From positions 248,001-312,000 of the forward strand of contig JACKNM010000004.1 of NCBI GenBank assembly GCA_024234875.1: DNA of 64,000 nucleotides, read 5' to 3'. The stretch comes from Ectothiorhodospiraceae bacterium (GTDB lineage Bacteria; Pseudomonadota; Gammaproteobacteria; HK1). How positions within the stretch are numbered: position 1 is the stretch's first letter; each line of letters starts with the position of its first letter. The notes under the pieces are model-generated. The model did no database searches and was not told the origin of the DNA. It saw only the letters and a program-made list of their open reading frames with translations. Positions 8,811 to 16,302 of this stretch are shown here, piece after piece. The position numbers were made by a program, and so were the translations under genes.

Positions 8811-8976
8811 GGCCGACTCCGCACGGTGTTGGAACGCCGGCAGCATGCCGCGTGGGGGTAGGCGCCGGCAACCGCGCCGACCGGGGACGACGCGACGGTC
8901 GGGTGGCGTGGGGGCGCGACATCGCCAACCCGCCGGCGGGGTCGGCCACCACCGGCCGGCGAAGCCGGTCTCCGGC

Positions 8977-9879
8977 TCAGCGACGCTGCCAGAGCGCGAA
9001 CCACAGGCCCAGCGCGACGAAGGCACCACCGGCCATGACGCCGTGGGTCACCGGCTCGCCGAGGGCGACCGCGCCCACCGCGGAGGCGGTGAGCGGGCTG
9101 AGCGCGAGGAATACCGTGACCCGGGTCGGTGGGAGATGGCGCAGCGCGAACAGCCACAGCAGGTAGCCGACGCCGCTCGACAGCCCGACGAAGACCACCG
9201 CGCTCCAGGCGCGAGCGTCGATCCGCGACCACTGACCGAACGACGGCTCGTGCCATGCGAGCGCGAGCAGGAACGCGACCGACGCCGCCATCGCGAAGGT
9301 GCTCACCTGCACCGTCGGATAACGGACGAGGTAGGGGCGGTAGAGCACCGCGCACACCGCGCCGACCAGCGCACTGGCGAGCGCGAGCGCGATCCCGACC
9401 CACTGATCGGCCCCGAATCCCCCTCCGAGCACGCCTTCGCCGAGGGTGAATCCCACGCCGACCACGGTGAGGGTCACCCCGGCGAGCTTGCGCGCGGTCA
9501 TCGGCTCGCGGCCGAGGGCGGCGGCGAGCGCGAGCGTCATCAGCGGAAAGGTCGCGAACAGCAACGCCGCGCGCCCCGAGCTCACGTGGCGAAGCGCGAA
9601 ATTGAGCAGCGCCACCAGCACCGCGAACTGGCCGATGCCGAGCGCCGCCACCGGCGCGAGGTCTCGACCCGCGAAGCGCTTGCGCGGCGTCATCGCGAGC
9701 AGCGGCAGCAGGAACAGCACCCCGATCGCGTAGCGCAGCAGCGCGAGGGTCAGAGGGCCGACCTGCTCCACCGCGTAGCGACTCGCGACCATCGCCGCGC
9801 CGACCTGGATCCCGGTGCCGGCGGCGGCGGCGACCGCGAGCCGGGCGAGGGCGGGGGACGGACCGCCGTCGGCGTCCAC
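8977..9879 (-). CDS. DMT-superfamily (EamA) transporter
   Basis: A 300-residue inner-membrane protein with about ten predicted hydrophobic helices and two EamA repeats. The first includes LRYAIGVLFLLPLLAM and the conserved FALRHVSSGRAALLFATFPLMT; the second includes LFALRHLPPTRVTVFLALSPLTASAVGA followed by LGEP. Members export metabolites such as amino acids or nucleosides, and the substrate here is unknown. It ends two bases before the MarR-GNAT gene's reading region on the same strand and is likely cotranscribed downstream of it, so it may be under the same MarR operator. Bases 8811-8976, between it and the hydroxylase subunit, hold no gene I can see. Confidence 0.88.
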   Translation of the reverse strand: MDADGGPSPALARLAVAAAAGTGIQVGAAMVASRYAVEQVGPLTLALLRYAIGVLFLLPLLAMTPRKRFAGRDLAPVAALGIGQFAVLVALLNFALRHVSSGRAALLFATFPLMTLALAAALGREPMTARKLAGVTLTVVGVGFTLGEGVLGGGFGADQWVGIALALASALVGAVCAVLYRPYLVRYPTVQVSTFAMAASVAFLLALAWHEPSFGQWSRIDARAWSAVVFVGLSSGVGYLLWLFALRHLPPTRVTVFLALSPLTASAVGAVALGEPVTHGVMAGGAFVALGLWFALWQRR

Positions 9880-9881
9880 GC

Positions 9882-10808
9882 TCAGAGGACGAGCTCCCAG
9901 TTCTCGCCGACGAGGTCGTGGCCGAAGCTGTGGTGCGATTCACGCTCGACCAGACGGAAGCCGAGGCGCTCGTAGACGCGACGTGCGGCGTGAAGGATGT
10001 CGTTGGTCCACAGCGTCACCGAGCGGTAACCGGCGGCGCGCGCGAAGCGGATGCACTCCTCGACCAGCCGGGTGCCGACGCCTGCACCGCGCGCCTCGGG
10101 CTCGACGTAGACCAGCCGGAGCTTCGCCCGGGCGTCGTCGTCGCGCACCAGGAACGCCGAGCCGAGGATCTCCCCGTCGCGCTCGGCCAGCCAGCAGCAT
10201 TCGCGGGCGGCGTCGAAGTCGCGGATGAAGCGCGCGCCGATCTCGGCCACCATCGCCTCGAAGCTCTGGTCCCAGCCGTACTCGCGCGCGTAGAGGACGG
10301 CGTGGCGATGGACCACCCAGCCGATGTCGCCCGGGCGGTGCGGACGCAGCAGGTACGGCCGCGGGGGCGGGGGCTCGTTCGCGAGCAACGTCTCGATGGT
10401 GCGCATGGCCTCGACCAGGCGCTCCTGGTCGGCCTCGGACAGGCTCTCGAGCACCCGCGCGACCTCGTCGCGCGACGAGCGGTCGAGGGTCTCGAAGGCG
10501 GCTCGCCCCTGCTCGGTCAGGCCGAGCAGATTCTGGCGCGCATCGGTCGGCGACGGCGTCGCCTCGACCAGCCCGCGCTCGCGGAAGTTGCGCAGCAGCC
10601 GGCTGAGGTAACCGGGGTCCAGACGCAGCTCACGGGCGAGGTCGCTCGCGGTGGGGCGCTGGCGGTTGGCCAGCTCGTAGATCACCCGCGCCTCGGTGAG
10701 GGGGAAGGTGCTCTGCAGCAACCCCTCGTTCAGCGCTCCGACGTGCCGGGTGTAGAAGCGCCCGAAACGGCGTACCGCGGCGATGCGCTCGGCCGACACC
10801 TCGGTCAT
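9882..10808 (-). CDS. MarR-type regulator fused to a GNAT acetyltransferase
   Basis: The 308-residue protein has an N-terminal MarR winged helix (residues about 25-140, with RPTASDLARELRLDPGYLSRLLRNF as recognition region) and a C-terminal GNAT domain (about 155-305) with the acetyl-CoA signature VEPEARGAGVGTRLVEE. I choose the ATG at 10808, preceded by GGAGCAGG, over an upstream in-frame GTG. Such fusions are known in proteobacteria, and the acetyltransferase substrate is usually unknown. A palindrome typical of MarR operators covers the -35 of its own promoter, suggesting autoregulation. The EamA exporter follows directly, so the regulator may control export of the compound it senses or acetylates. 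Confidence 0.9.
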   Translation of the reverse strand: MTEVSAERIAAVRRFGRFYTRHVGALNEGLLQSTFPLTEARVIYELANRQRPTASDLARELRLDPGYLSRLLRNFRERGLVEATPSPTDARQNLLGLTEQGRAAFETLDRSSRDEVARVLESLSEADQERLVEAMRTIETLLANEPPPPRPYLLRPHRPGDIGWVVHRHAVLYAREYGWDQSFEAMVAEIGARFIRDFDAARECCWLAERDGEILGSAFLVRDDDARAKLRLVYVEPEARGAGVGTRLVEECIRFARAAGYRSVTLWTNDILHAARRVYERLGFRLVERESHHSFGHDLVGENWELVL

Positions 10809-10840
10809 CACCTGCTCCGCGCGACCCACAGATGGTTGCC

Positions 10841-10869
10841 AATCTAGTCGGTTTCATTGCCTGAGGCAA
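10841..10869 (-). promoter_or_regulatory. Promoter of the MarR-GNAT gene
   Basis: On the minus strand, TTGCCT (10869-10864) and TAGATT (10846-10841) are separated by exactly 17 bases. They match the sigma-70 hexamers at 3 and 4 of 6 positions. The predicted start would lie near 10834, giving a leader of about 26 bases before the ATG at 10808. The -35 sits inside the operator palindrome. Confidence 0.6.
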
Positions 10870-10870
10870 T
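10856..10870. promoter_or_regulatory. MarR-type operator palindrome
   Basis: ATTGCC-TGA-GGCAAT is a perfect inverted repeat with 6-base arms and a 3-base centre. It strongly resembles TTGCC...GGCAA operators bound by MarR proteins, for example in E. coli marO. It overlaps the -35 of the MarR-GNAT promoter and touches the stop codon of the upstream lactonase-like gene. Binding would block transcription, consistent with autorepression. Confidence 0.75.
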
Positions 10871-11685
10871 CAACTCGACAGGCTGCGCGGCAGTGGGTCG
10901 ACGTCGAGACGGACCGCCACCCCCGCGAGCTCGGGCGACACCGCCGGATAGCGCCGCATCACCTCGGCGTCGTGGCCCGGCACCACGTGATCGATCGACG
11001 TCGCCAGCGACAGCACCTTACGGTGGCCGTCCATCATCCCCTGGATGTCCACCACCGTGCCGTAGGGGCGCTGATGGTGGAGGTTGTCGTAGAAGTGCAC
11101 CGCGTCGGAGGCGACCATCACCGCACCGGCGCCGGTGCGCACGCGCACCGACTGCAACCCGCGCGTGTGCCCCGGCACGTGGTGGACGCTGAGCCCGGGC
11201 AGGATCTCCTCGTCACCGTCATGGAACACGACCCGCCCGCGATGCACCATGCGCACCGTCTCCAGCACGTCCTCGAGCGAGTACGAGTGGCGCAGGCTGC
11301 GATGGACCATGGCGCGCCCCGTCGCGTACGCGATCTCGGTGTCCTGGATGTGGAAGCGCGCATTCGGGAAGCGCTGCAGGTTACCGGCGTGGTCGTAGTG
11401 CATGTGGGTGATGATCACGTCCTCGACCGACGTGGGGTCGATGCCGATCGCACCGAGCCCGTCGACCGGGTCGCGCACCAGGGTGCGCCCACGACGCGCA
11501 CCCTCCCCCGGCTCGAAGCCGACGTCCACCACCACCGTGCGCCCGCCACCGACGATCGCCCACACGAAGTAGTCCATCTCCAGCGGACCCTCGTGCGGAT
11601 CGGCACCGATGAAGCAGTGCGTCGCCGGCGCCAGTCGATGCGCATATCGGACGGCGTAGATGCGGTAGTCGGCGGTGGTTGCCAT
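10870..11685 (-). CDS. Metallo-beta-lactamase-fold hydrolase, N-acyl homoserine lactonase-like
   Basis: A 271-residue metallo-hydrolase. The zinc motif THMHYDHAGN places ligands at H94, H96, D98 and H99, with further candidates in HHVPGHT and ASDAVHF and a C-terminal DHVVPGHD. The N-terminal MDYFVWAIVGGGRTVVVDVGF and the HYDHAGN form are those of the AHL lactonase (AttM/AiiA-like) group, which opens lactone rings of quorum signals, though many members act on other lactones. No signal peptide is seen. It lies upstream of the MarR-GNAT gene on the same strand, but that gene has its own promoter. Quorum quenching is inferred only. Confidence 0.85.
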   Translation of the reverse strand: MATTADYRIYAVRYAHRLAPATHCFIGADPHEGPLEMDYFVWAIVGGGRTVVVDVGFEPGEGARRGRTLVRDPVDGLGAIGIDPTSVEDVIITHMHYDHAGNLQRFPNARFHIQDTEIAYATGRAMVHRSLRHSYSLEDVLETVRMVHRGRVVFHDGDEEILPGLSVHHVPGHTRGLQSVRVRTGAGAVMVASDAVHFYDNLHHQRPYGTVVDIQGMMDGHRKVLSLATSIDHVVPGHDAEVMRRYPAVSPELAGVAVRLDVDPLPRSLSS

Positions 11686-11881
11686 GACGAGACTCCGGTG
11701 GCTGTGGGACGAGTCGGCGGCGGACGACCGACCGCCCGCCGTCGCACGCTAACACGAGGCCAGGGTCTCACGAGCCACGGCGTCGGGAGTGGTCGCGACA
11801 TGCCGCGGCGGCGGCGATCGTGCTTGAACCGCTGCGGCCCGGCGGCGAGACTCCGCGTCGATGTCGCCGCGGAGGCCGGAG

Positions 11882-12736
11882 ATGACGATATCGATACGAC
11901 GGCTGAACGGCGCCCTCGGCGCCGAGGTCGGTGGGGTCGACCTCGCGCGCCCGCTCGACGCCGCGACCGCGGATGCGATCCGCGCCGCCTTCGTCGGTCA
12001 CGCGGTGTTGGTCTTCCGCGGCCAGGACCTCGACCCGGCGGCCCAGGTCGCGTTCACCCGCCTGCTGGGCACCCCGGAGCGGCACGTCCTCCAACAGTTC
12101 GCGCTACCAGAGGCGCCGGACGTGTTCGTGATCTCGAACGTGAAGGAGAAGGGGCAGCCGAAGGGGGCCATTCGCGCCGGGCAGTACTGGCACTCGGATC
12201 TCTCCTACACCGCGCGGCCGACCTCGGCGTCGCTGCTGCACGCGATCCGGATCCCGTCCTACGGAGGCGACACGATGTTCGCGGGGATGGCGGCGGCGTT
12301 CGATGCGCTGTCGCCGACCATGCAGGGGATGCTCGACGGGCTGCGGGCGGTGCACGACTACACCCTCGCCTACGAGACCTTCTTCTCGCGCTTCGCGGAC
12401 CGTCCGCCGCTCACCGCCGAGCAGAAGGCGGCGGTTCCACCGGTCGAGCACCCGCTGGTGCGCACCCATCCCGAGTCCGGGCGGCGCGCGCTGTTCGTGA
12501 ACCCGGGGTTCACGCGCCGAATCGTCGGGCTCGCGCCCGAGGAGAGCCGGGCCCTGCTCGACTTCCTGTTCGCCCACGCCACCCGCCCCGACCTCGTCTA
12601 CCGGCACGTCTGGCGCGCCGGCGATCTGGTGATGTGGGACAACCGCTCGACCATGCACCTCGCGGTCGCCGACTACGACATGGACGAGCCCCGCCACATG
12701 CACCGCACCAGCGTGCAGGGGGACGTGCCGCGCTGA
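11882..12736 (+). CDS. TauD/TfdA-family Fe(II)/2-oxoglutarate dioxygenase
   Basis: A 284-residue member of the taurine dioxygenase family. The iron-binding facial triad is visible: H104-S-D106 in YWHSDLSY and H259 in STMHLAV, with the 2-oxoglutarate-binding Arg at 275 (HMHRTSV). The ATG at 11882 is chosen because GGAGGCCGGAG precedes it; an in-frame ATG 21 bases upstream has no such site. The family oxidises sulfonates, phenoxyacetates, alkyl sulfates and other compounds. The N-terminal GALGAEVGGVDLARPL is typical. No sulfonate transporter adjoins it, so the substrate is open. It is divergent from the lactonase-like gene, with a 196-base gap in which I see no clear promoter. Confidence 0.9.
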   Translation: MTISIRRLNGALGAEVGGVDLARPLDAATADAIRAAFVGHAVLVFRGQDLDPAAQVAFTRLLGTPERHVLQQFALPEAPDVFVISNVKEKGQPKGAIRAGQYWHSDLSYTARPTSASLLHAIRIPSYGGDTMFAGMAAAFDALSPTMQGMLDGLRAVHDYTLAYETFFSRFADRPPLTAEQKAAVPPVEHPLVRTHPESGRRALFVNPGFTRRIVGLAPEESRALLDFLFAHATRPDLVYRHVWRAGDLVMWDNRSTMHLAVADYDMDEPRHMHRTSVQGDVPR

Positions 12737-12797
12737 GAGGCGCGCAGCCTCGCCGCCGCCCGCGAGCCCGATCGGCGCGCCGCTCGCCGGGGGCGCT

Positions 12798-12806
12798 TGC
12801 TATGAT
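12798..12806 (+). promoter_or_regulatory. Extended -10 promoter of threonine synthase
   Basis: TGC-TATGAT is an extended -10 (TGn plus 5 of 6 of TATAAT), an AT-rich island in GC-rich DNA. The expected start near 12813 gives a leader of about 30 bases to the ATG at 12844. No good -35 is visible, as usual for extended -10 promoters. Confidence 0.55.
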
Positions 12807-12843
12807 CGCGCCTCCGGCTCGGGGCCGGCGTGAAGGATCGACC

Positions 12844-14244
12844 ATGCGATACGTGAGCACCCGCGGGCGCGCACCAGTGCTGGATTTCGAGGGCGTGCTG
12901 CTCGCCGGGCTCGCGACCGACGGTGGGCTGTACGTGCCGCAAGCCTGGCCGCGCATCGCGCATGACGAGATCGCCGCGCTGCGCGGTCGTCCTTACGCCG
13001 AGGTCGCCCACGCAATCCTCTCGCGCTTCACCGGCGACGCCATCGACGACGACGTGCTGCGCGGCATCGTCGAGGAAGCCTACGGGCGCTTCGGCCACCC
13101 CGCGGTCGCCCCGCTCACCCAGATCGATTCCGCCGAGTGGCTGCTGGAGCTGTTCCACGGCCCGACGCTCGCGTTCAAGGACGTGGCGATGCAGGTGCTC
13201 GGCCGCCTGTACGACCACGTCCTCGAGCGACGCGACAGCCGCGTGACGGTGATCGGCGCGACGTCGGGCGACACCGGCTCGGCTGCCATCGAGGCCATCC
13301 AGGGTCGCGAGCGGGCGTCGATCTTCATCCTCCACCCGCACGGCCGGGTGTCGGAGGTGCAGCGCCGGCAGATGACCACGGTGCACGGCGCCAACGTCCA
13401 CAACCTCGCCATCGAGGGCACCTTCGACGATTGCCAGGCGCTGCTGAAGGCGATGTTCAACGATGCCGCGTTCCGCGACGAGGTGCGGATCTCCGGCGTC
13501 AACTCGATCAACTGGGCGCGCATCGTGCCCCAGGTCGTCTACTACTTCACCGCCGCCGTGTCGCTCGGCGCGCCGGAGGTGGCGGTGTCGTTCTGCGTGC
13601 CGTCGGGCAACTTCGGTGACGTCTTCGCCGGCTACGTCGCGCACCGCATGGGCCTGCCGGTCGAGCGCCTCGTGGTGGCGAGCAACAGCAACGACATCCT
13701 CACCCGCGTGCTCAACACCGGAGAGCATCGGCTGACCTCGGTGGCGCCGACGATGTCGCCCTCGATGGACATCCAGGTCTCCAGCAACTTCGAGCGCCTG
13801 CTGTTCGAGATGCACGACCGCGACGGCGCCCGTGTCGACGCACTGATGCGCCAGCTCGCGACGGAGCGCGCGTTCGATCTCGACCCGGCCGCGTTGGCGA
13901 GCCTTCACGGGCTGTTCGCGGCCGGGCGTTGCGACGAGGAGGAGACGCTCGCCACCATCGCCTCGGTCCACCGGGAGACCGGTCTCGTCATCGACCCGCA
14001 CACCGCGGTCGGCGTGCACGTCGCGCGACGGCTCCGCGGCCGGCGCGCGAGCCCGATGGTCACGCTGTCGACGGCCCATCCGGCGAAATTCCCCGATGCG
14101 GTCGAGCGCGCGATCGGCACTCGCCCGGCCCTCCCGCCGCGCCTCGCCGACCTCCTCACCCGGGAGGAGCGGTACACCGTGCTGCCGAACGATCTCGGCG
14201 CGGTGATGGCGCACGTCCGCGCACACAAGGGCACGGTCGCCTGA
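12844..14244 (+). CDS. thrC: Threonine synthase
   Basis: The 466-residue protein converts O-phosphohomoserine to threonine, the last step of threonine synthesis, using pyridoxal phosphate. The N-terminus MRYVSTRG plus LATDGGLYVPQ, the PLP-lysine block HGPTLAFKDVAMQ (K112), VIGATSGDTGSAAIEA and the later PSGNFGDVFAGYVA are all diagnostic. The length fits the long bacterial and yeast class. The ATG at 12844 follows GAAGGATCGACC. The same frame happens to remain open far upstream through GC bias, but that part has no family features. A HAD hydrolase and an aminotransferase follow closely; homoserine-pathway genes are not present. Confidence 0.97.
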   Translation: MRYVSTRGRAPVLDFEGVLLAGLATDGGLYVPQAWPRIAHDEIAALRGRPYAEVAHAILSRFTGDAIDDDVLRGIVEEAYGRFGHPAVAPLTQIDSAEWLLELFHGPTLAFKDVAMQVLGRLYDHVLERRDSRVTVIGATSGDTGSAAIEAIQGRERASIFILHPHGRVSEVQRRQMTTVHGANVHNLAIEGTFDDCQALLKAMFNDAAFRDEVRISGVNSINWARIVPQVVYYFTAAVSLGAPEVAVSFCVPSGNFGDVFAGYVAHRMGLPVERLVVASNSNDILTRVLNTGEHRLTSVAPTMSPSMDIQVSSNFERLLFEMHDRDGARVDALMRQLATERAFDLDPAALASLHGLFAAGRCDEEETLATIASVHRETGLVIDPHTAVGVHVARRLRGRRASPMVTLSTAHPAKFPDAVERAIGTRPALPPRLADLLTREERYTVLPNDLGAVMAHVRAHKGTVA

Positions 14245-14278
14245 TCGTGCGGCCCCCTGCGATTCGAGGATTCTCCGC

Positions 14279-15013
14279 ATGCCACGACTGACCGACTATC
14301 GCGTCCTCACCTTCGACTGCTACGGCACGCTCATCGACTGGGAGAGCGGCATCTGGGACGCGCTGCAGCCACTGATCCATGCCAATCGTCGCGAGGACGT
14401 CACCCGCCAGCGCGGGCTCGAGCTCTTCGCGCGGCACGAGACCGCGATCCAGAGCGCGCACCCGCGCGCGCTGTATCCGGAGATCCTGACCCGAACTCAC
14501 GTCGCCATCGCGTCCGAGCTCGGTCTCGCGACCGACGCGACACTCGACCGCGCCTTCGGTGAGTCCGTGCCCTACTGGCCGGCCTTTCCCGACAGCGCGG
14601 ACGCGCTGCGGGTGCTGAAGCATCACTACAAGCTCGTCATTCTGTCGAATGTCAATCGTGCGGGCTTCGCGGCGTCGAATCGCAAGCTCGGCGTCGACTT
14701 CGACGCCATCTACACCGCCGAGGACATCGGCTCCTACAAGCCGAATCCGGCGAACTTCGCCTACCTGCTGGAGCACCTGCGCGAAGACCTCGGGCTCGAG
14801 CGCGAGTCGGTGCTGCACACCGCGCAGAGCCTGCACCACGATCACGTGCAGGCGAAGGCGGCCGGCCTCGCGCGGGCGTGGATCGACCGCCAGGGCCTGT
14901 CGGCGGGAGGCGATTGGGGCGCGACGGCGGTCGTCGCCGAGCGCCCGGAGGTCGACTTCCTGTTCGCGACCCTCGGCGAGATGGCCGCGGCGGTGCGCGC
15001 CGAGGCCGGCTGA
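14279..15013 (+). CDS. HAD-family hydrolase, haloacid dehalogenase type II-like
   Basis: A 244-residue HAD hydrolase of subclass IA. Motif I is FDCYGTLIDWE with nucleophile D13, motif II is VILSNVN and motif III carries K154 in SYKPNPANF, followed by LHTAQSLHHDHVQAKAAGL. The pattern is close to L-2-haloacid dehalogenases and to HAD phosphatases annotated as such. In dehalogenases a characteristic Lys/Ser/Asn set is needed, and I cannot confirm it here. It lies 34 bases after thrC and 30 before the aminotransferase gene, so it may be read from the same promoter. A metabolite phosphatase is the main alternative. Confidence 0.85.
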   Translation: MPRLTDYRVLTFDCYGTLIDWESGIWDALQPLIHANRREDVTRQRGLELFARHETAIQSAHPRALYPEILTRTHVAIASELGLATDATLDRAFGESVPYWPAFPDSADALRVLKHHYKLVILSNVNRAGFAASNRKLGVDFDAIYTAEDIGSYKPNPANFAYLLEHLREDLGLERESVLHTAQSLHHDHVQAKAAGLARAWIDRQGLSAGGDWGATAVVAERPEVDFLFATLGEMAAAVRAEAG

Positions 15014-15043
15014 GACGTTCGGACTTCACGCGGAGACGCGACG

Positions 15044-15970
15044 ATGAGCAATGTGAGCGAGTTGCCGGTGGTGGATTGCGAGATGCTCGCCGACGGTGCG
15101 GCCTGGGTCGACGGGCGGATCGTCCCCATCGCCGAGGCCTCGATCCCGGTGACCGACTGGGGCTTCACCCGCTCCGACGTCACCTACGACGTGGTCCACG
15201 TCTGGCATGGTCGGTTCTTCCGGTTGGAGGATCACCTCGATCGCTTCGAGCGCTCGTGCCGGGCGCTGCGTCTCGATCCGGGGCTCGACCGCGACGCGAT
15301 GCGCGAGGTGCTGATGACCTGCGTGCGGCGATCGGGTCTGCGCGAGGCCTACGTCGAGATGCTCTGCACCCGCGGCGTTCCCCGCCCGGGCTCGCGCGAT
15401 CCGCGGCTCGCGAAGAACCGCTTCATGGCCTTCGCGATTCCCTTCGTGTGGGTGCTGAGCCCCGAGATCCAGGCTCGCGGCGGGCACCTCACCATCTCCG
15501 ACGTCCCGCGCATCCCACCGCAGTCGGTCGACCCGACGGTGAAGAACTTCCACTGGGGCGATCTCACCCGCGGGCTGTTCCAGGCCTACGAGCGTGGCGC
15601 CGACACCGCAGTGCTGGTCGACATGGAGGGCTTCGTCTCCGAGGGACCGGGCTTCAACGTCTTCTGTGTGCGCGACGGCCGGGTGGTGAGCCCCGGAGGC
15701 ACGGTGCTCGAGGGCATCACCCGCGCCACGGTGCGTGAGCTCTGCGAGCTGGTCGGGATTCCGTTCTCGCTCGGTCGGGTGACGCCCGACGAGCTGCGCG
15801 ACGCCGACGAGGTGTTCCTGTCGAGCACCGCCGGCGGAATCATGCCGATCTCGCGCGTCGACGATCGCGTGCTCTCGAACGGCCGACCGGGGGCCGTCAC
15901 CACGCGACTGCGCGATCTCTACTGGGTGAAGCACGACGAGGGCTGGCACGGCACCGACGTCGATTATTGA
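15044..15970 (+). CDS. Class IV aminotransferase (branched-chain/D-amino-acid type)
   Basis: A 308-residue PLP enzyme of fold type IV. The PLP Lys is K167 in TVKNFHWGDL, and the C-terminal LSSTAGGIMPI is the typical phosphate-binding region. The N-terminus (PVTDWGFTRSDVTYD) matches the group containing branched-chain aminotransferases, D-amino-acid transaminases and (R)-selective amine transaminases. Which of these it is cannot be settled by eye. The ATG follows GGAGACGCGACG. It is the last of the thrC-HAD-aminotransferase run; a dispersed repeat begins four bases after its stop. Confidence 0.88.
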   Translation: MSNVSELPVVDCEMLADGAAWVDGRIVPIAEASIPVTDWGFTRSDVTYDVVHVWHGRFFRLEDHLDRFERSCRALRLDPGLDRDAMREVLMTCVRRSGLREAYVEMLCTRGVPRPGSRDPRLAKNRFMAFAIPFVWVLSPEIQARGGHLTISDVPRIPPQSVDPTVKNFHWGDLTRGLFQAYERGADTAVLVDMEGFVSEGPGFNVFCVRDGRVVSPGGTVLEGITRATVRELCELVGIPFSLGRVTPDELRDADEVFLSSTAGGIMPISRVDDRVLSNGRPGAVTTRLRDLYWVKHDEGWHGTDVDY

Positions 15971-15974
15971 CCCG

Positions 15975-16029
15975 TAGGGGCGGCCCTTCGACATGCTCAG
16001 GACAGGGGCGCCGTCCCCGCCCGTGGTCC
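15975..16029 (+). repeat. Composite intergenic repeat (TAGGGGCGG type, interrupted copy)
   Basis: The left end TAGGGGCGG and the right part CGCCGTCCCCGCCCGTGGTCC match the two copies at 34755-34819 and 36805-36865. Here a block of about 20 bases containing CCTTCGACATGCTCAGGACAGG (15985-16006) sits between them, as if a second short repeat had been inserted inside the first. It lies just after the aminotransferase stop. Confidence 0.6.
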
Positions 16030-16086
16030 GGCAATGTCGCGCCATCCGCGCCGATGAGTCGAATTGTGTCGAAACTGCCGGCACCC

Positions 16087-16117
16087 TTGACCGCGCTCCC
16101 ACCCGACGCCCAATAAT
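16087..16117 (+). promoter_or_regulatory. Candidate promoter of the giant surface protein
   Basis: TTGACC (5 of 6 to consensus) and AATAAT (5 of 6) lie in the most AT-rich part of the 332-base gap before the gene, but with a long 19-base spacer. It would give a leader of about 180 bases containing the inverted repeat at 16136-16174. The rest of the gap, apart from the repeat at its left end, shows nothing else I recognise. Confidence 0.4.
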
Positions 16118-16135
16118 TCGCACCTTGAGAAACGA

Positions 16136-16174
16136 CGACACGCGCGGTGCCGCGAGGCGGCGAATCGCGTGTCG
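16136..16174 (+). promoter_or_regulatory. Nested inverted repeat in the leader of the giant gene
   Basis: Perfect 9-base arms CGACACGCG / CGCGTGTCG enclose a smaller stem (GCCGC-GAG-GCGGC). In RNA this would make a long hairpin in the 5' leader, about 130 bases before the start codon. It could be a regulator-binding site or a leader structure controlling expression of a very costly protein. No known riboswitch class is recognised. Confidence 0.4.
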
Positions 16175-16302
16175 AGAACAACAAGGGCGACACGAAAGAT
16201 TCGTCTCGCCGGGGTGAGGGACACGACTGGCCGGCCGGTCGCACGCGATCGGGCCGGTCGGGAGCACCCTCCAAGGGACACTGCTCCGAAGGACGTCGCG
16301 CG

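Noticed and set aside
6606..8861. A 751-codon plus-strand frame over the molybdenum hydroxylase gene
   Set aside because: Antisense shadow of a well-supported enzyme; no motifs.
10783..12843. Long in-frame extension upstream of threonine synthase
   Set aside because: It runs through the lactonase-like and TauD-like genes in other frames, and family motifs begin only at the ATG at 12844, which has its own extended -10 promoter.
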